Below are positions 1-7,081 of a stretch of DNA of 25,356 bases, piece by piece. This DNA comes from a virus. The notes under the pieces were generated by a model. The model made no database searches. It had not been told where the DNA came from and saw only the letters and a list, made by a program, of their open reading frames with translations. The DNA lies in IMG/VR virus record IMGVR_UViG_3300044642_000256, positions 1-25,356 of that record, one strand, 5' to 3'. The position numbers and the translations under genes are program-made. Numbering within the stretch: position 1 is the first letter of the stretch; each line of letters begins with the position of its first letter.

Positions 1-122
1 GATACTAATTTTACATCCCATTCATCTGATTTTTGTTCTATAATATTCGTGATAATTTCACGTGCATGATGTCCATAACCACTTTGTGTTGCTACTGGTG
101 ATGCTATAACTACGTTTCTCAT
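1..122 (-). CDS. Glycosyltransferase, N-terminal fragment (runs off window)
   Basis: Only the first 40 or so codons are present; the gene continues beyond the left edge. The start MRNVVIASPVATQSGYGHHA resembles the first beta strand and glycine-rich donor-side loop of GT-B fold (GT4-type) glycosyltransferases, where an SGxGxH-type motif follows the first strand. The ATG overlaps the stop of the preceding glycosyltransferase by one base (TAATG), which indicates translational coupling and a shared role. The acceptor is unknown; DNA, virion protein or host surface sugar are all possible. Family assignment is by motif only because the catalytic half is missing. Confidence 0.6.
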   Translation of the reverse strand, partial: MRNVVIASPVATQSGYGHHAREIITNIIEQKSDEWDVKLV

Positions 123-1612
123 TATGCTACTATTCCTGTTTGTTTATATTCTGTTGGCTGTACTTGGTGTAATGTGTATGAAGGTCTTGGTTGTTTATAT
201 GCGGTAAACAAATAACGATACATATCAATCATTTTATTACCCATTTGCTCTGCCGTTAATCCGTTTTCTAAAGCCCATTGTCTTCCTGCTAATCCTCTCG
301 TGTCTCTTTCTAATTTAGACATTTGATACCAATACATGATTGCGTCTGAAACATCTTCAAATTGAGCTCTATCATCAAAAATATATGGTGTTGCTGGTGA
401 TCCTTGCAATGAACGGTTGGTTGGAAATACTGGTTTTACCCAAGATCCATGTTTTTTATATTTACCGGTGTGATTTGTAGAAAACTCTCCGTTAAAACAA
501 ATCCATTCGCCATTTTCATCTACGAACCCACATTGATCTTGCAATCCGCCAGTTACGTTGTTAATAATCGGGATTCCAGCTAATATTGCTTCGGTTGAAC
601 TTAGACCCCAACCTTCATTAGAACCAATATTTACCACTACATCTGCAACATTATACATTGCGTTTAGATCCGTTCCAGATAATTTTTGTTCTGAAAAAAT
701 AATTTTACATTGCGGGGCAAGTACTTTTGCTACTGCACGTAAATCGGTTCCATTTTCGTCGATTGGTTGCGTATGCATTAGTAATGCAACTTTAGATCGT
801 TTATCTTCTGGTAGTTGATCTGTAAAGTGTTTGAATGCTAATATTACATCACCTGGCTGTTTTCTTCGGATGTTTCGGTTATTCCAAAATACTACAAAGT
901 CTACATCATTTTGTTTTTTAATTCTTTCAAACATTGTTGCGTATGCTGGATTTGTAGCTTCTAATGGTTTGAACGTGTTATGATTTAATCCGTGAGGCAC
1001 GAAACCGGTGATTGCATCATTCCATTTAATATCTGCAGGTACTGAATCTCCGTTGTCGTAATCTACAACACCAAATCCGTTCTGTTTAAGCACTTCTTTA
1101 TGGATATTATCAGACTGTTTGCTAATTCCCATAATCATATCACAACTACCGTAATATGGGGCATTCCACATTGGATATGGTAAATCATCCCAAATTGAAT
1201 AATAGGTAATAGGAATACCAAAGGTTGTTTTGATTTCATGTTCGATCGCATACAACCAAGTCCAATAACGAGGATCGGTGAAATGAAGAATAGCATCAGG
1301 CTTTTCTTGATTTAGTACCGCAAATAAAATATTTCGGTCGCCATATCCATTATATGGTATCAATTTAACTGATGCATCTTCTACCCCAGTTTCTTGGGCA
1401 ATTTCTGCAGACAAATCAAATGCCTTGCCAGCATCCGGATGATTGATTGCAGCTCCAATTTGAACCCAATCAAATTCTTTAACTGTGCTGAAAATAATTT
1501 CTTTGCTAATTGTTCCAATACCGGATGGTAAACGAAAATCATCTGCTAACAATAAAATTTTCTTTTTTGCTGGCTTGTTTGGATCAATTTTTTTTAACTT
1601 TGGTAACTCCAT
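122..1612 (-). CDS. GT4-type glycosyltransferase (GT-B fold)
   Basis: A 496-residue protein with the two-domain layout of GT-B retaining glycosyltransferases. An N-terminal Rossmann strand (KKKILLLADDF, about residues 17-27) is followed by a glycine loop (SGIGTISKEI). The C-terminal donor domain carries FWNNRNIRRKQP and the EX7E signature in NEGWGLSSTEA, followed by GIPIINNVTGG. EX7E binds the nucleotide-sugar in GT4 enzymes. An AAGGAA ribosome site lies 6 bases before the ATG. The gene is followed, with a one-base overlap, by a second glycosyltransferase, so the two probably act on the same glycan. The sugar and acceptor cannot be told from sequence. Glycosyltransferases of this kind in T4-like phages may modify phage DNA bases, virion proteins or lipopolysaccharide. 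Confidence 0.85.
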   Translation of the reverse strand: MELPKLKKIDPNKPAKKKILLLADDFRLPSGIGTISKEIIFSTVKEFDWVQIGAAINHPDAGKAFDLSAEIAQETGVEDASVKLIPYNGYGDRNILFAVLNQEKPDAILHFTDPRYWTWLYAIEHEIKTTFGIPITYYSIWDDLPYPMWNAPYYGSCDMIMGISKQSDNIHKEVLKQNGFGVVDYDNGDSVPADIKWNDAITGFVPHGLNHNTFKPLEATNPAYATMFERIKKQNDVDFVVFWNNRNIRRKQPGDVILAFKHFTDQLPEDKRSKVALLMHTQPIDENGTDLRAVAKVLAPQCKIIFSEQKLSGTDLNAMYNVADVVVNIGSNEGWGLSSTEAILAGIPIINNVTGGLQDQCGFVDENGEWICFNGEFSTNHTGKYKKHGSWVKPVFPTNRSLQGSPATPYIFDDRAQFEDVSDAIMYWYQMSKLERDTRGLAGRQWALENGLTAEQMGNKMIDMYRYLFTAYKQPRPSYTLHQVQPTEYKQTGIVA

Positions 1613-1634
1613 TTATTATTCCTTATAACTTTAT

Positions 1635-1642
1635 TATAAATA
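1635..1642 (+). promoter_or_regulatory. Plus-strand TATAAATA octamer between genes
   Basis: The octamer TATAAATA, identical to the T4 late-promoter -10 box, is read on the plus strand, opposite to all genes here. It lies in the short gap between the SLOG-like gene and the glycosyltransferase. The same octamer recurs at 3305, 3849, 11211 and 19870, always at the 3' side of a gene. Whether it is a promoter for antisense RNA, an RNA 3'-end element, or chance in AT-rich DNA is unknown. Confidence 0.25.
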
Positions 1643-1645
1643 TTA

Positions 1646-2050
1646 CTAACCTAAAATAACCACTGGTTTATTCAACTTGTTCACATTAGTATATGCTGTT
1701 TGTAATACCGGGTCTAATTGTGATTCATTAGTCATAATCATCATGTAATCACATTGTTGTGCAATTAGTTTCATGCGATGATGTAATTGTGAAAAATGAT
1801 ATTTTTTACCATAATATGATTCTGGCATTGCTGAATATAAATTATATCCAGAAAATGATGGATTGAATTCCTGATAATTCATTCCGAATTCTAATGCAAA
1901 TTTTCTTACAAAATAATTAGCACCTTCATTCCCACCAGCTCCAATAATAATCAGATCATCTGGAAATTTACGTTTTAACATTTGCAATGTTTCCTGAACT
2001 TTGCGTTTATTTTGCCAACCTGTATTTCCGATTAATGCTACTTTTGCCAT
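1646..2050 (-). CDS. SLOG/YspA-like (DUF2493-type) Rossmann protein
   Basis: A protein of about 134 residues. I place the start at MAKVALIGNTG because it begins the first Rossmann strand and lies one base after the upstream stop; a longer reading frame would overlap the upstream gene. Visible features are the strand-loop VALIGNTGW, then a second strand and glycine loop DLIIIGAGGNEGANYF, then FALEFG, DYMMIMTN and PVVILG. This order matches the cpYpsA/DUF2493 branch of the SLOG nucleotide-binding superfamily, whose members bind nucleotides or nucleotide derivatives. No phage function is established that I can name. It lies between the nuclease region and the glycosyltransferases, so a nucleotide-sugar or nucleotide-sensing role is possible but is inference. 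Confidence 0.6.
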   Translation of the reverse strand: MAKVALIGNTGWQNKRKVQETLQMLKRKFPDDLIIIGAGGNEGANYFVRKFALEFGMNYQEFNPSFSGYNLYSAMPESYYGKKYHFSQLHHRMKLIAQQCDYMMIMTNESQLDPVLQTAYTNVNKLNKPVVILG

Positions 2051-2051
2051 A

Positions 2052-2261
2052 TTATTTTTCATATGAAAATTTAACACTCTTTGGCATATGATTATATGCT
2101 ATTCGTAATCCAGTTTCTAATAGTTGTCGGTTACTTTTACTATTAGGTCCAGTTTCATCAGTTAGTAAAACATATTCCATAACTTCCCATCCTACAAATG
2201 GGGCTCGCTTTTGTATTTCAAATCGATATACATATGCATGTTTATGTTTATATTGAATCAT
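2052..2261 (-). CDS. Small hypothetical protein
   Basis: A 69-residue soluble protein of mixed charge with no recognised domain. It is rich in aromatic and basic residues at the N terminus (MIQYKHKHAYVYRFEIQ), consistent with a small beta-rich fold. It sits between the Fe-S nuclease and the SLOG-like protein, with 12 bases upstream and one base downstream, so it is clearly part of the same transcript. No strong ribosome site is seen. Function unknown. Confidence 0.6.
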   Translation of the reverse strand: MIQYKHKHAYVYRFEIQKRAPFVGWEVMEYVLLTDETGPNSKSNRQLLETGLRIAYNHMPKSVKFSYEK

Positions 2262-2273
2262 ACTATATTATAG

Positions 2274-3230
2274 TTATTTTTCGGCACGAATCCTATTTTC
2301 TTTAGGACAATTCATATAATCTGTTTTGAATGGACAATACTTGCAATTTTTATCACCCTTTCCAGAAATGGCCATATATGGTTTATCTGCAAGTTTATTT
2401 CCTTCAGAATCGAAACAATGTTCTACAAATGCATCAATTTGACGTTGAACTTTGCGTTGTGTTACCGTGCCGGAGCTAGGTTTAAATAATTGTATGCGTT
2501 TTTGTGGAAACATTGACTCTTCAATCATTTTGCGTTTCACAATAAAAAACTCAACTACAATATTTTCTTTCGGGACACCAAATTGCTCGGAAAATTTATT
2601 TTTATATAATACGAGTTGGGCTGCTTTTAAAGGATCTGATTTTTGATATTTGTTCCAACCGCCACGACTTGTTTTAATATCATATACATGTATAGTATTA
2701 GTTGGAATATGGCGTATAACCAAATCAATAAATCCAAATAAATAAACCGATGGATTACTAGGCGATGCCGGGGTACATAACTCTATTTCAATGCCTACCA
2801 ATTCCCAATCTTTAGTAGAAAAATACTGTTTGCGTCGTTTCTTGAACCATTCCAAAATAGCAACACCATCTTCTAAATATTCTGCTAACTGCAATGGATT
2901 GGAAAAGTGTGATCCGGTATCAGTTACATTGCGTTGATATTCTTCTCGCAGTTTGTTAGTTAGTATACTTCGCAAATCTAACGCATCTGCTTGTTTAACC
3001 GATTTGGTATACATAACTTCAATATAATACTGCATTGTCTCGTGGAATGCCGTACCAAAACATGTATCGATTGAAGCCTGGAATGGAGCCAATCCATCTA
3101 TATAAGCAAGTTTCCAGGATAACGGACACCGTTCATACATGTACCATTGTGAATATGATATTCTACGAGGAACTGTGTCAGCATCGCGTAATGATAGCTT
3201 ATAGACAGGATTAATATAACCATTTTTCAT
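2274..3230 (-). CDS. PD-(D/E)XK nuclease with Fe-S cluster cysteines (RecB/Cas4-like)
   Basis: A 318-residue protein of the RecB/Cas4/AddB nuclease class. The first cysteine lies in YERCPLSWK (C35), followed by FGTAFHETMQ, the helix usual in RecB-like nucleases. The catalytic core is GFIDLVI (D169), then VYDIKTS (D184, K186), giving D-X(n)-D-X-K. A QxxxY-like helix follows in AAQLVLYK. The C terminus has C296, C299 and C308 (CKYCPF, then MNC), so with C35 there are four ligands for an iron-sulfur cluster as in AddB and Cas4. Such enzymes cut ssDNA or trim DNA ends during recombination. It follows a terminator directly, and the ATG sits just after a -10-like box with no ribosome site, so it may begin its own transcript. 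Confidence 0.85.
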   Translation of the reverse strand: MKNGYINPVYKLSLRDADTVPRRISYSQWYMYERCPLSWKLAYIDGLAPFQASIDTCFGTAFHETMQYYIEVMYTKSVKQADALDLRSILTNKLREEYQRNVTDTGSHFSNPLQLAEYLEDGVAILEWFKKRRKQYFSTKDWELVGIEIELCTPASPSNPSVYLFGFIDLVIRHIPTNTIHVYDIKTSRGGWNKYQKSDPLKAAQLVLYKNKFSEQFGVPKENIVVEFFIVKRKMIEESMFPQKRIQLFKPSSGTVTQRKVQRQIDAFVEHCFDSEGNKLADKPYMAISGKGDKNCKYCPFKTDYMNCPKENRIRAEK

Positions 3231-3236
3231 ACATTA

Positions 3237-3265
3237 AATATAAGAAAAAATATAATAGGAAACAA
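3237..3265 (-). promoter_or_regulatory. Candidate promoter for the nuclease gene
   Basis: Reading the minus strand after the terminator there is TTGTTT, a 17-base spacer and TATATT. The TATATT ends 6 bases before the ATG at 3230, so the mRNA would have almost no leader, and no Shine-Dalgarno is visible. The -35 match is weak, so this is tentative. Confidence 0.35.
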
Positions 3266-3274
3266 CCGGACAGT

Positions 3275-3300
3275 AAAAAAGTGCAGCAATAATGCTGCAC
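3275..3300 (-). terminator. Rho-independent terminator
   Basis: On the minus strand an 8-bp perfect GC-containing stem (GTGCAGCA / TGCTGCAC, 4-base loop, 3281-3300) is followed by six T residues (3275-3280). It ends the capsid-targeting gene cassette at 3394-3831. It shares a 16-base block, ACAGTAAAAAAGTGCA read on the plus strand, with the terminator at 10760-10787. Confidence 0.85.
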
Positions 3301-3303
3301 CAC

Positions 3304-3384
3304 TTATAAATAAAATACCATAAAATAAAAAAAACCCACTCTTTTTGTTGATTCTAATAATTGTCTAAATCTATTTAGTTCCAT
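3304..3384 (-). CDS. 26-residue ORF with LLE-ending N terminus; possible remnant
   Basis: A small ORF between the capsid-targeting gene and the terminator. It begins MELNRFRQLLESTKRV and ends in a hydrophobic stretch (GFFYFMVFYL). The first 11 residues end in LLE, similar in length and ending to the N-terminal leader of the neighbouring capsid-targeting proteins. No ribosome site is evident. It may be the decayed N terminus of another packaged protein, a tiny membrane peptide, or not translated at all. Confidence 0.3.
   Translation of the reverse strand: MELNRFRQLLESTKRVGFFYFMVFYL
3305..3312 (+). promoter_or_regulatory. Plus-strand TATAAATA octamer
   Basis: Another plus-strand copy of TATAAATA, beside the terminator hairpin and overlapping the end of the 26-residue ORF. 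It belongs to the set of five listed under the entry at 1635. Confidence 0.2.
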
Positions 3385-3393
3385 AGTTTTTAT

Positions 3394-3831
3394 TTAAAAA
3401 ATAAATGTACCAACCTCTTGTTCATTCTCGTCTTTAATTGAGATACCTGGTTTTTGTTGCCCTGGAGCGTTAACACCCGTTGAAACAGTTTCACCATAAA
3501 CCCAATTATATTTACCACCTTTAGTTCCTCTCCCACCAAAATTTTTTGTGGTGAAGTTTGGTTGCCACTGAGTTTCATAATCTGTTATTTGAACTCCATC
3601 AACATCTGTTGGGAACCCGTAATCGTCAAAAGTAATTTGACCTTGTTTTTTATTAGTAAAATAATTTTTATCAAAATTAATGGTCTCTTGCTCCATTAAA
3701 TAATGATTTGCAATTTTATTGAGTCGTATAGCATCTTGTTGTGCATTATATGCTTTATCTTCATCTTCGTTTAAATTCTTAGTTTTAAAACGACGCATAT
3801 TTTCTGCTAGAATATTTTTTAGTTTTATCAT
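3394..3831 (-). CDS. Putative packaged internal head protein with capsid-targeting leader
   Basis: A 145-residue protein with no recognised domain in its body. The N terminus MIKLKNILAE is a 10-residue amphipathic leader ending in LAE, followed by NMRRFKTKNLNE, which ends in LNE at residue 22. T4 internal proteins carry a 10-residue capsid-targeting sequence ending in IAE, and the gp21 prohead protease cuts after Glu in (I/L)xE sites. The same leader begins the proteins at 10800, 24403, 24910 and 17390, whose bodies are unrelated. The body is hydrophilic and glycine-rich (NFGGRGTKGGKYNW). It has an AGGAA ribosome site and its own upstream repeat and terminator. My inference is a protein packaged in the head and possibly injected into the host; no activity can be predicted. 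Confidence 0.75.
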   Translation of the reverse strand: MIKLKNILAENMRRFKTKNLNEDEDKAYNAQQDAIRLNKIANHYLMEQETINFDKNYFTNKKQGQITFDDYGFPTDVDGVQITDYETQWQPNFTTKNFGGRGTKGGKYNWVYGETVSTGVNAPGQQKPGISIKDENEQEVGTFIF

Positions 3832-3840
3832 ATATTTCCT

Positions 3841-3872
3841 AATTTTAATATAAATATAATCAAAAAAAAAAA
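3841..3872 (-). repeat. 32-bp upstream element of capsid-targeting cassette (copy 1)
   Basis: This block, just before the gene at 3394-3831, matches 11203-11234 at 30 of 32 positions. It holds an 18-base AT-rich part containing TATAAATA (plus strand, 3849-3856), three variable-type bases and exactly 11 adenines (thymines on the coding strand). It directly follows the stop of the upstream gene. It may be a promoter or a mobile cassette boundary. Confidence 0.7.
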
Positions 3873-3874
3873 TA

Positions 3875-4120
3875 CTATTTTGTTAAATCCAAAGAACATC
3901 CAATAACATTTATTTTTGGAGTATGTGTATGTTGTTGTTCTGTTAAATAGATATCAATTAAATCTTTAGTCTTATTTAAATCTTCGGTAAATGATCCTTT
4001 GTAACGACAACGTACGATTCGTTTAATAATATCAAATTCATAGCTATTAAGTTCCCAATCTTCTGCGAATTTATACAGGCTATCTTTACCTCGGTAATGT
4101 GATTGCGTGTTTACACTCAT
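3875..4120 (-). CDS. DUF3310-like small protein
   Basis: An 81-residue protein. Residues 7-60 (SHYRGKDSLYKFAEDWELNS, then YEFDIIKRIVRCRYKG and EDLNKTKDLIDIYL) fit the pattern of DUF3310 proteins of phages: an HYxxGK-type opening, a helix ending near (K)xxxR, a KG turn, and an EDLxKxxxxxxxY helix. The family is often found near nucleotide-metabolism or replication genes, but its activity is unproven. The start overlaps the stop of the gp62-like gene as ATGA, with an AAAGGAG ribosome site, so it is coupled to the clamp loader genes. Confidence 0.6.
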   Translation of the reverse strand: MSVNTQSHYRGKDSLYKFAEDWELNSYEFDIIKRIVRCRYKGSFTEDLNKTKDLIDIYLTEQQHTHTPKINVIGCSLDLTK

Positions 4121-4569
4121 TTTCTAACTCCTTTCATCATGTTTTTTACTTCTTTCTCCGAATATCCATATAAATTTAGCAGACGAGTGCAACTAGTTTG
4201 ATCCATCAAATCCACGTAATCAGTTGCTTCAGAACGACTTACTTTGTAGTGCTCTGCAACTTGAGAGATTAGTTTATCGGAAAATTTATCTTCTTTTTTA
4301 CCTTTAATGTATTTAGCAAATGCCTTGTTATGCGGTAATAGTTCGTAATAAAGACGATATGTTTCTTGTGGCCGTAATAACCCTATTGTGTATGTCTGTA
4401 ACTCATTAATAACCTCAACTAAATCTTGTCGCATAGAAAGCCAACGATTAACAATATATGGAGAAAATGCCTTTTGATCAGTTTCACTCCATTTATTCCA
4501 TGCTTTCTTTTTGCTTGTTACGCCTTCGATAAAATCAAAGATAGTTGCACCCTTTTTTTCTTCTGCCAT
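4117..4569 (-). CDS. 62: Clamp loader small subunit (T4 gp62-like)
   Basis: A 150-residue protein that resembles T4-type gp62, the small subunit that joins four gp44 subunits to load the sliding clamp. The recognisable core is FSPYIVNRWLSM (about residues 35-46), followed by NELQTYTIGLL and a helix with YRLYYELLPHNK. It then has a C-terminal helical part, HYKVSRSEATDYVDLMD, as in cyanophage gp62. The short size and position a few genes after gp44 agree. In T4 gene 62 lies directly beside 44, whereas here two small genes separate them. The ATG directly abuts the upstream stop. Confidence 0.75.
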   Translation of the reverse strand: MAEEKKGATIFDFIEGVTSKKKAWNKWSETDQKAFSPYIVNRWLSMRQDLVEVINELQTYTIGLLRPQETYRLYYELLPHNKAFAKYIKGKKEDKFSDKLISQVAEHYKVSRSEATDYVDLMDQTSCTRLLNLYGYSEKEVKNMMKGVRK

Positions 4570-4782
4570 TTATAGTTTATATTTAGTTCGCCATTGTTTT
4601 TCGAAATTTGGACCAATACCCATTTCTAGTATAACTGCTGTATCTGGTATTCCGGGAATTTTACGTTCTAACACATCATCAATACTTTTATTGCGCAATG
4701 TTTTCATTTTGGTTTTAGCATTGCTCCGAGCTGATGTTTTAAAAACAATTGTTACATCGTCTTTATAGTATGGGCTAGACAT
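4570..4782 (-). CDS. Small hypothetical protein in clamp loader operon
   Basis: A 70-residue, strongly basic protein (many Lys/Arg in residues 15-42, e.g. TSARSNAKTKMKTLRNKS). It has no recognised domain. Start and stop overlap or abut both neighbours (TAATG with the zinc-ribbon gene, TAA-ATG with the gp62-like gene), so it is co-translated with replisome genes. A nucleic-acid-binding accessory role is possible from its charge and context only. Confidence 0.6.
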   Translation of the reverse strand: MSSPYYKDDVTIVFKTSARSNAKTKMKTLRNKSIDDVLERKIPGIPDTAVILEMGIGPNFEKQWRTKYKL

Positions 4783-5000
4783 TATTTTTTCAGTTTAATG
4801 GGTTGAAACACTTCTGGAATAGACCCGCAATCATCACATCGAAACACAGGAACCGGAACCATTGTATCTTTATCCCCACCTGTTAGAAATTTTGATACTT
4901 TGTTAATTGCCATTACTTGACGAAAATACATTCCATCACATTCTTTGCATTGAATTGGCTGCATATCGTTTGGGCCAATATTAACATTTAATTTACTCAT
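4782..5000 (-). CDS. Small zinc-ribbon protein
   Basis: A 72-residue protein starting MSKLNVNIGPND. This start is preferred because an AGGAG ribosome site lies just upstream and the ATG overlaps the gp44 stop as ATGA; a longer frame would run far back into gp44. It has two CxxC knuckles (QCKEC and RCDDC), about 30 residues apart, forming a classical zinc ribbon. Small zinc-ribbon proteins are common next to clamp loader genes in T4-like phages of marine bacteria, but their role is not known to me. Candidate partners are the clamp loader or RNA polymerase. Confidence 0.7.
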   Translation of the reverse strand: MSKLNVNIGPNDMQPIQCKECDGMYFRQVMAINKVSKFLTGGDKDTMVPVPVFRCDDCGSIPEVFQPIKLKK

Positions 5001-5923
5001 ATTTCTCCTAATATATTTACAAACATGGACATTATGTTGATTTCTTTGTCTACAACAGATGCATCTTTGTATTGAGCTTCTGCAATAATTAAAATGCATG
5101 GAGCTACATGTCCATGAGCGAATTCATCTAAATTGTCATATAGAAATGTGTATAGTGCCGTAAAATCTCTTACTTTGCTATCTGCAATAATTTGACGTAT
5201 TTTAGTGAATGCACCTTTCTTGTCTGCAGAATTGCGTAATACATCTAATATTTCTGTCATGTAATTTGCTTGTATAGCACTTGCTTTATCTAGTTGCAAT
5301 GTGTTATTAACAACTGATGCTTGTGCTGCATTAATTGCACGACGAATATCTGGATATGATGCATTAATTATTGCAGCAACATCTTTAATATCAAACTCAA
5401 TTTGCTTTTCTTCTAATACTTGCACAAGCCGCTTTGCTACATCTGTTTTATTCGGAGGAGTAATTGCAAATGTTTGACAACGAGATTGTATTGGATCAAT
5501 AATCTTTTCTACATAATTACATGTAAGAATAAAACGGGTTGTTTTACTATATGTTTCCATTAAATTACGTAATGCTGCTTGAGCATTTGGTGTCAAATAA
5601 TCAGCCTCATCCAATATAATGATTTTCCATCGTCGAAATCCTACTGTCGATGCATAACGTTTAATCTTATCCCGTACAGCATCTACTGAGTTTTCATCGG
5701 ATGCATTTATATACATAACATCGGCATCCACACTACCGGCAATGATTTTTGCCAACGTGGTCTTCCCAGTACCCGCGGTACCATAGAATAATAAGTGAGG
5801 AACATCACCATTATTAATAAAGATGCGTACTTTTTCAATGATATGTTCATTACCTATATATCCTTCTAATGTGTCGGGACGAAATGATTCGACCCAAAGT
5901 GTATTTTCTTGTGTATTAAACAT
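4997..5923 (-). CDS. 44: Clamp loader large subunit, AAA+ ATPase (T4 gp44-like)
   Basis: A 308-residue RFC-type AAA+ protein, close in length to T4 gp44 (319). Walker A is GTAGTGKT (residues 48-55), Walker B is ILDEAD (D105-D108), and the SRC motif with the trans-acting arginine finger is at 147-149. The opening WVESFRPDTLEGYIGNE is the usual RFC N terminus. With the gp62-like subunit it would open the gp45-type clamp and place it on primer-template DNA. It follows dUTPase by 7 bases; a GGAGGA lies about 13 bases before the ATG, which is long spacing. All catalytic motifs are intact. Confidence 0.95.
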   Translation of the reverse strand: MFNTQENTLWVESFRPDTLEGYIGNEHIIEKVRIFINNGDVPHLLFYGTAGTGKTTLAKIIAGSVDADVMYINASDENSVDAVRDKIKRYASTVGFRRWKIIILDEADYLTPNAQAALRNLMETYSKTTRFILTCNYVEKIIDPIQSRCQTFAITPPNKTDVAKRLVQVLEEKQIEFDIKDVAAIINASYPDIRRAINAAQASVVNNTLQLDKASAIQANYMTEILDVLRNSADKKGAFTKIRQIIADSKVRDFTALYTFLYDNLDEFAHGHVAPCILIIAEAQYKDASVVDKEINIMSMFVNILGEI

Positions 5924-5930
5924 AATATAA

Positions 5931-6359
5931 TTATTTTCCTCCGGTAGAACCGAATCCTTTTTCTCCTCGTTTAGTTCCAGTTAATCCAGCTACCGGTAAC
6001 CATTGTATCTGTTCTACTTTGCATAAAACCATTTGTGCTATTCGGTCGCCTGGATTGAATATAATAGAGTGCGGACCATGATTAATCAAAATAACTTTTA
6101 TTTCTCCCCGATAATCTGAATCAATCGTGCCCGGTGAATTTAACACAGTAATTCCATGTTTTAGTGCCAATCCACTTCTTGGTCTTATTTGCAATTCATA
6201 ACCTTGCGGAACTTCTACAAATAATCCAGTTTCAACTAAACATCTGCCGCCTGAGTCAATTGCGACTTCATTAATACATCGGATATCTAAACCAGCACTA
6301 CCCGGAGTTTCGTATGCAGGTAGTGCATTATTTGACTGATTTACTACAGATACTATCAT
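5931..6359 (-). CDS. dut: dUTPase (trimeric type)
   Basis: A dUTP diphosphatase converting dUTP to dUMP and pyrophosphate, which keeps uracil out of phage DNA and supplies dTMP synthesis. The five motifs of trimeric dUTPases are present in order: PGSAGLDI (1), RPRSGLALKHG (2), TIDSDYRGEIKV (3), GDRIAQMVL (4) and RGEKGFGSTGG (5). I choose the start MIVSVVNQSNNA, two bases after the clamp stop, because it aligns with the usual N terminus; a start 27 bases earlier would overlap the clamp gene. About 142 residues, the normal length. Its place between clamp and clamp loader genes is not the T4 arrangement. Confidence 0.95.
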   Translation of the reverse strand: MIVSVVNQSNNALPAYETPGSAGLDIRCINEVAIDSGGRCLVETGLFVEVPQGYELQIRPRSGLALKHGITVLNSPGTIDSDYRGEIKVILINHGPHSIIFNPGDRIAQMVLCKVEQIQWLPVAGLTGTKRGEKGFGSTGGK

Positions 6360-6361
6360 AA

Positions 6362-7072
6362 TTAATTTTGCAATTGTACTAACCAATAAGATGATTCAAA
6401 ATCAGTTCCGGTAAAATCAATTCTTGCTAATCCTTCTGGTGAAATATGAAGTTTACCAGAATCACCTTTATTTGCGATAAGAATTTCTTTTAATTTATCT
6501 GCTGAAAAACAGATAGGTTCCATATTAGTAATATTAGTAGGACCAACTTCAAATGAAATGTTATCTGCATTAATAGTGGTATAGTTAATAATAAATTTTA
6601 TACTACCATTTACAACTTGTACTGCAAAATTCTTAGCATCTGGCAATGCATTTTTTGCTTTAATAAATTTACTAATAAATTCATCATCAACATCGATTGA
6701 AACCTGATAATCTGGTTCTGCATTAATTGTTGGTACTGCTGGAATTACAGTGGTATCTGCTAACATGAAGGTTAACTTTGTGGTACCTTCTGAAATTTTC
6801 ATTGCATAGTTTTTACCTGCAGATTCTTGCACGTCAATATTAATTTTTTCTCCTACGGCACTAAGCATTTTTGTCAATGCACCGGTATGATTAATACCTA
6901 ACGATCCATTCATAAATGGTGTAGTTTTCCATTGAATTTTACCTACTACGGTTTGATCTTGATCGATTAGATTACAACCTACACCGGTAGAATTTTCATT
7001 AAGAATAACCGCTTCACAATTTCCTGCTAAATAGTAGCGATTAATAAATGATTGTAATTTACTTTTTTCCAT
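6362..7072 (-). CDS. 45: Sliding clamp (T4 gp45-like)
   Basis: A 236-residue protein matching the size of T4 gp45 (228), a trimeric ring that tethers DNA polymerase and, in T4, also activates late transcription. It lacks enzyme motifs, as expected. The beta-alpha-beta repeats of the clamp fold can be followed, with two similar halves meeting near residue 115-125 (IPAVPTINAEPDYQVSIDVD). The C-terminal half has FSADKLKEILIANKGDSGKL and the terminal strand SSYWLVQLQN, typical of phage clamps. It has an AAAGGT ribosome site. Assignment rests on these features and on its position before dUTPase, gp44 and gp62. Confidence 0.85.
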   Translation of the reverse strand: MEKSKLQSFINRYYLAGNCEAVILNENSTGVGCNLIDQDQTVVGKIQWKTTPFMNGSLGINHTGALTKMLSAVGEKINIDVQESAGKNYAMKISEGTTKLTFMLADTTVIPAVPTINAEPDYQVSIDVDDEFISKFIKAKNALPDAKNFAVQVVNGSIKFIINYTTINADNISFEVGPTNITNMEPICFSADKLKEILIANKGDSGKLHISPEGLARIDFTGTDFESSYWLVQLQN

Positions 7073-7081
7073 GTTTACCTT

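Noticed and set aside
5001-5099. N-terminal extension of the zinc-ribbon gene reading back into gp44
   Set aside because: The extension is an out-of-frame translation of gp44; the ATG at 5000 has a strong ribosome site and an ATGA overlap.
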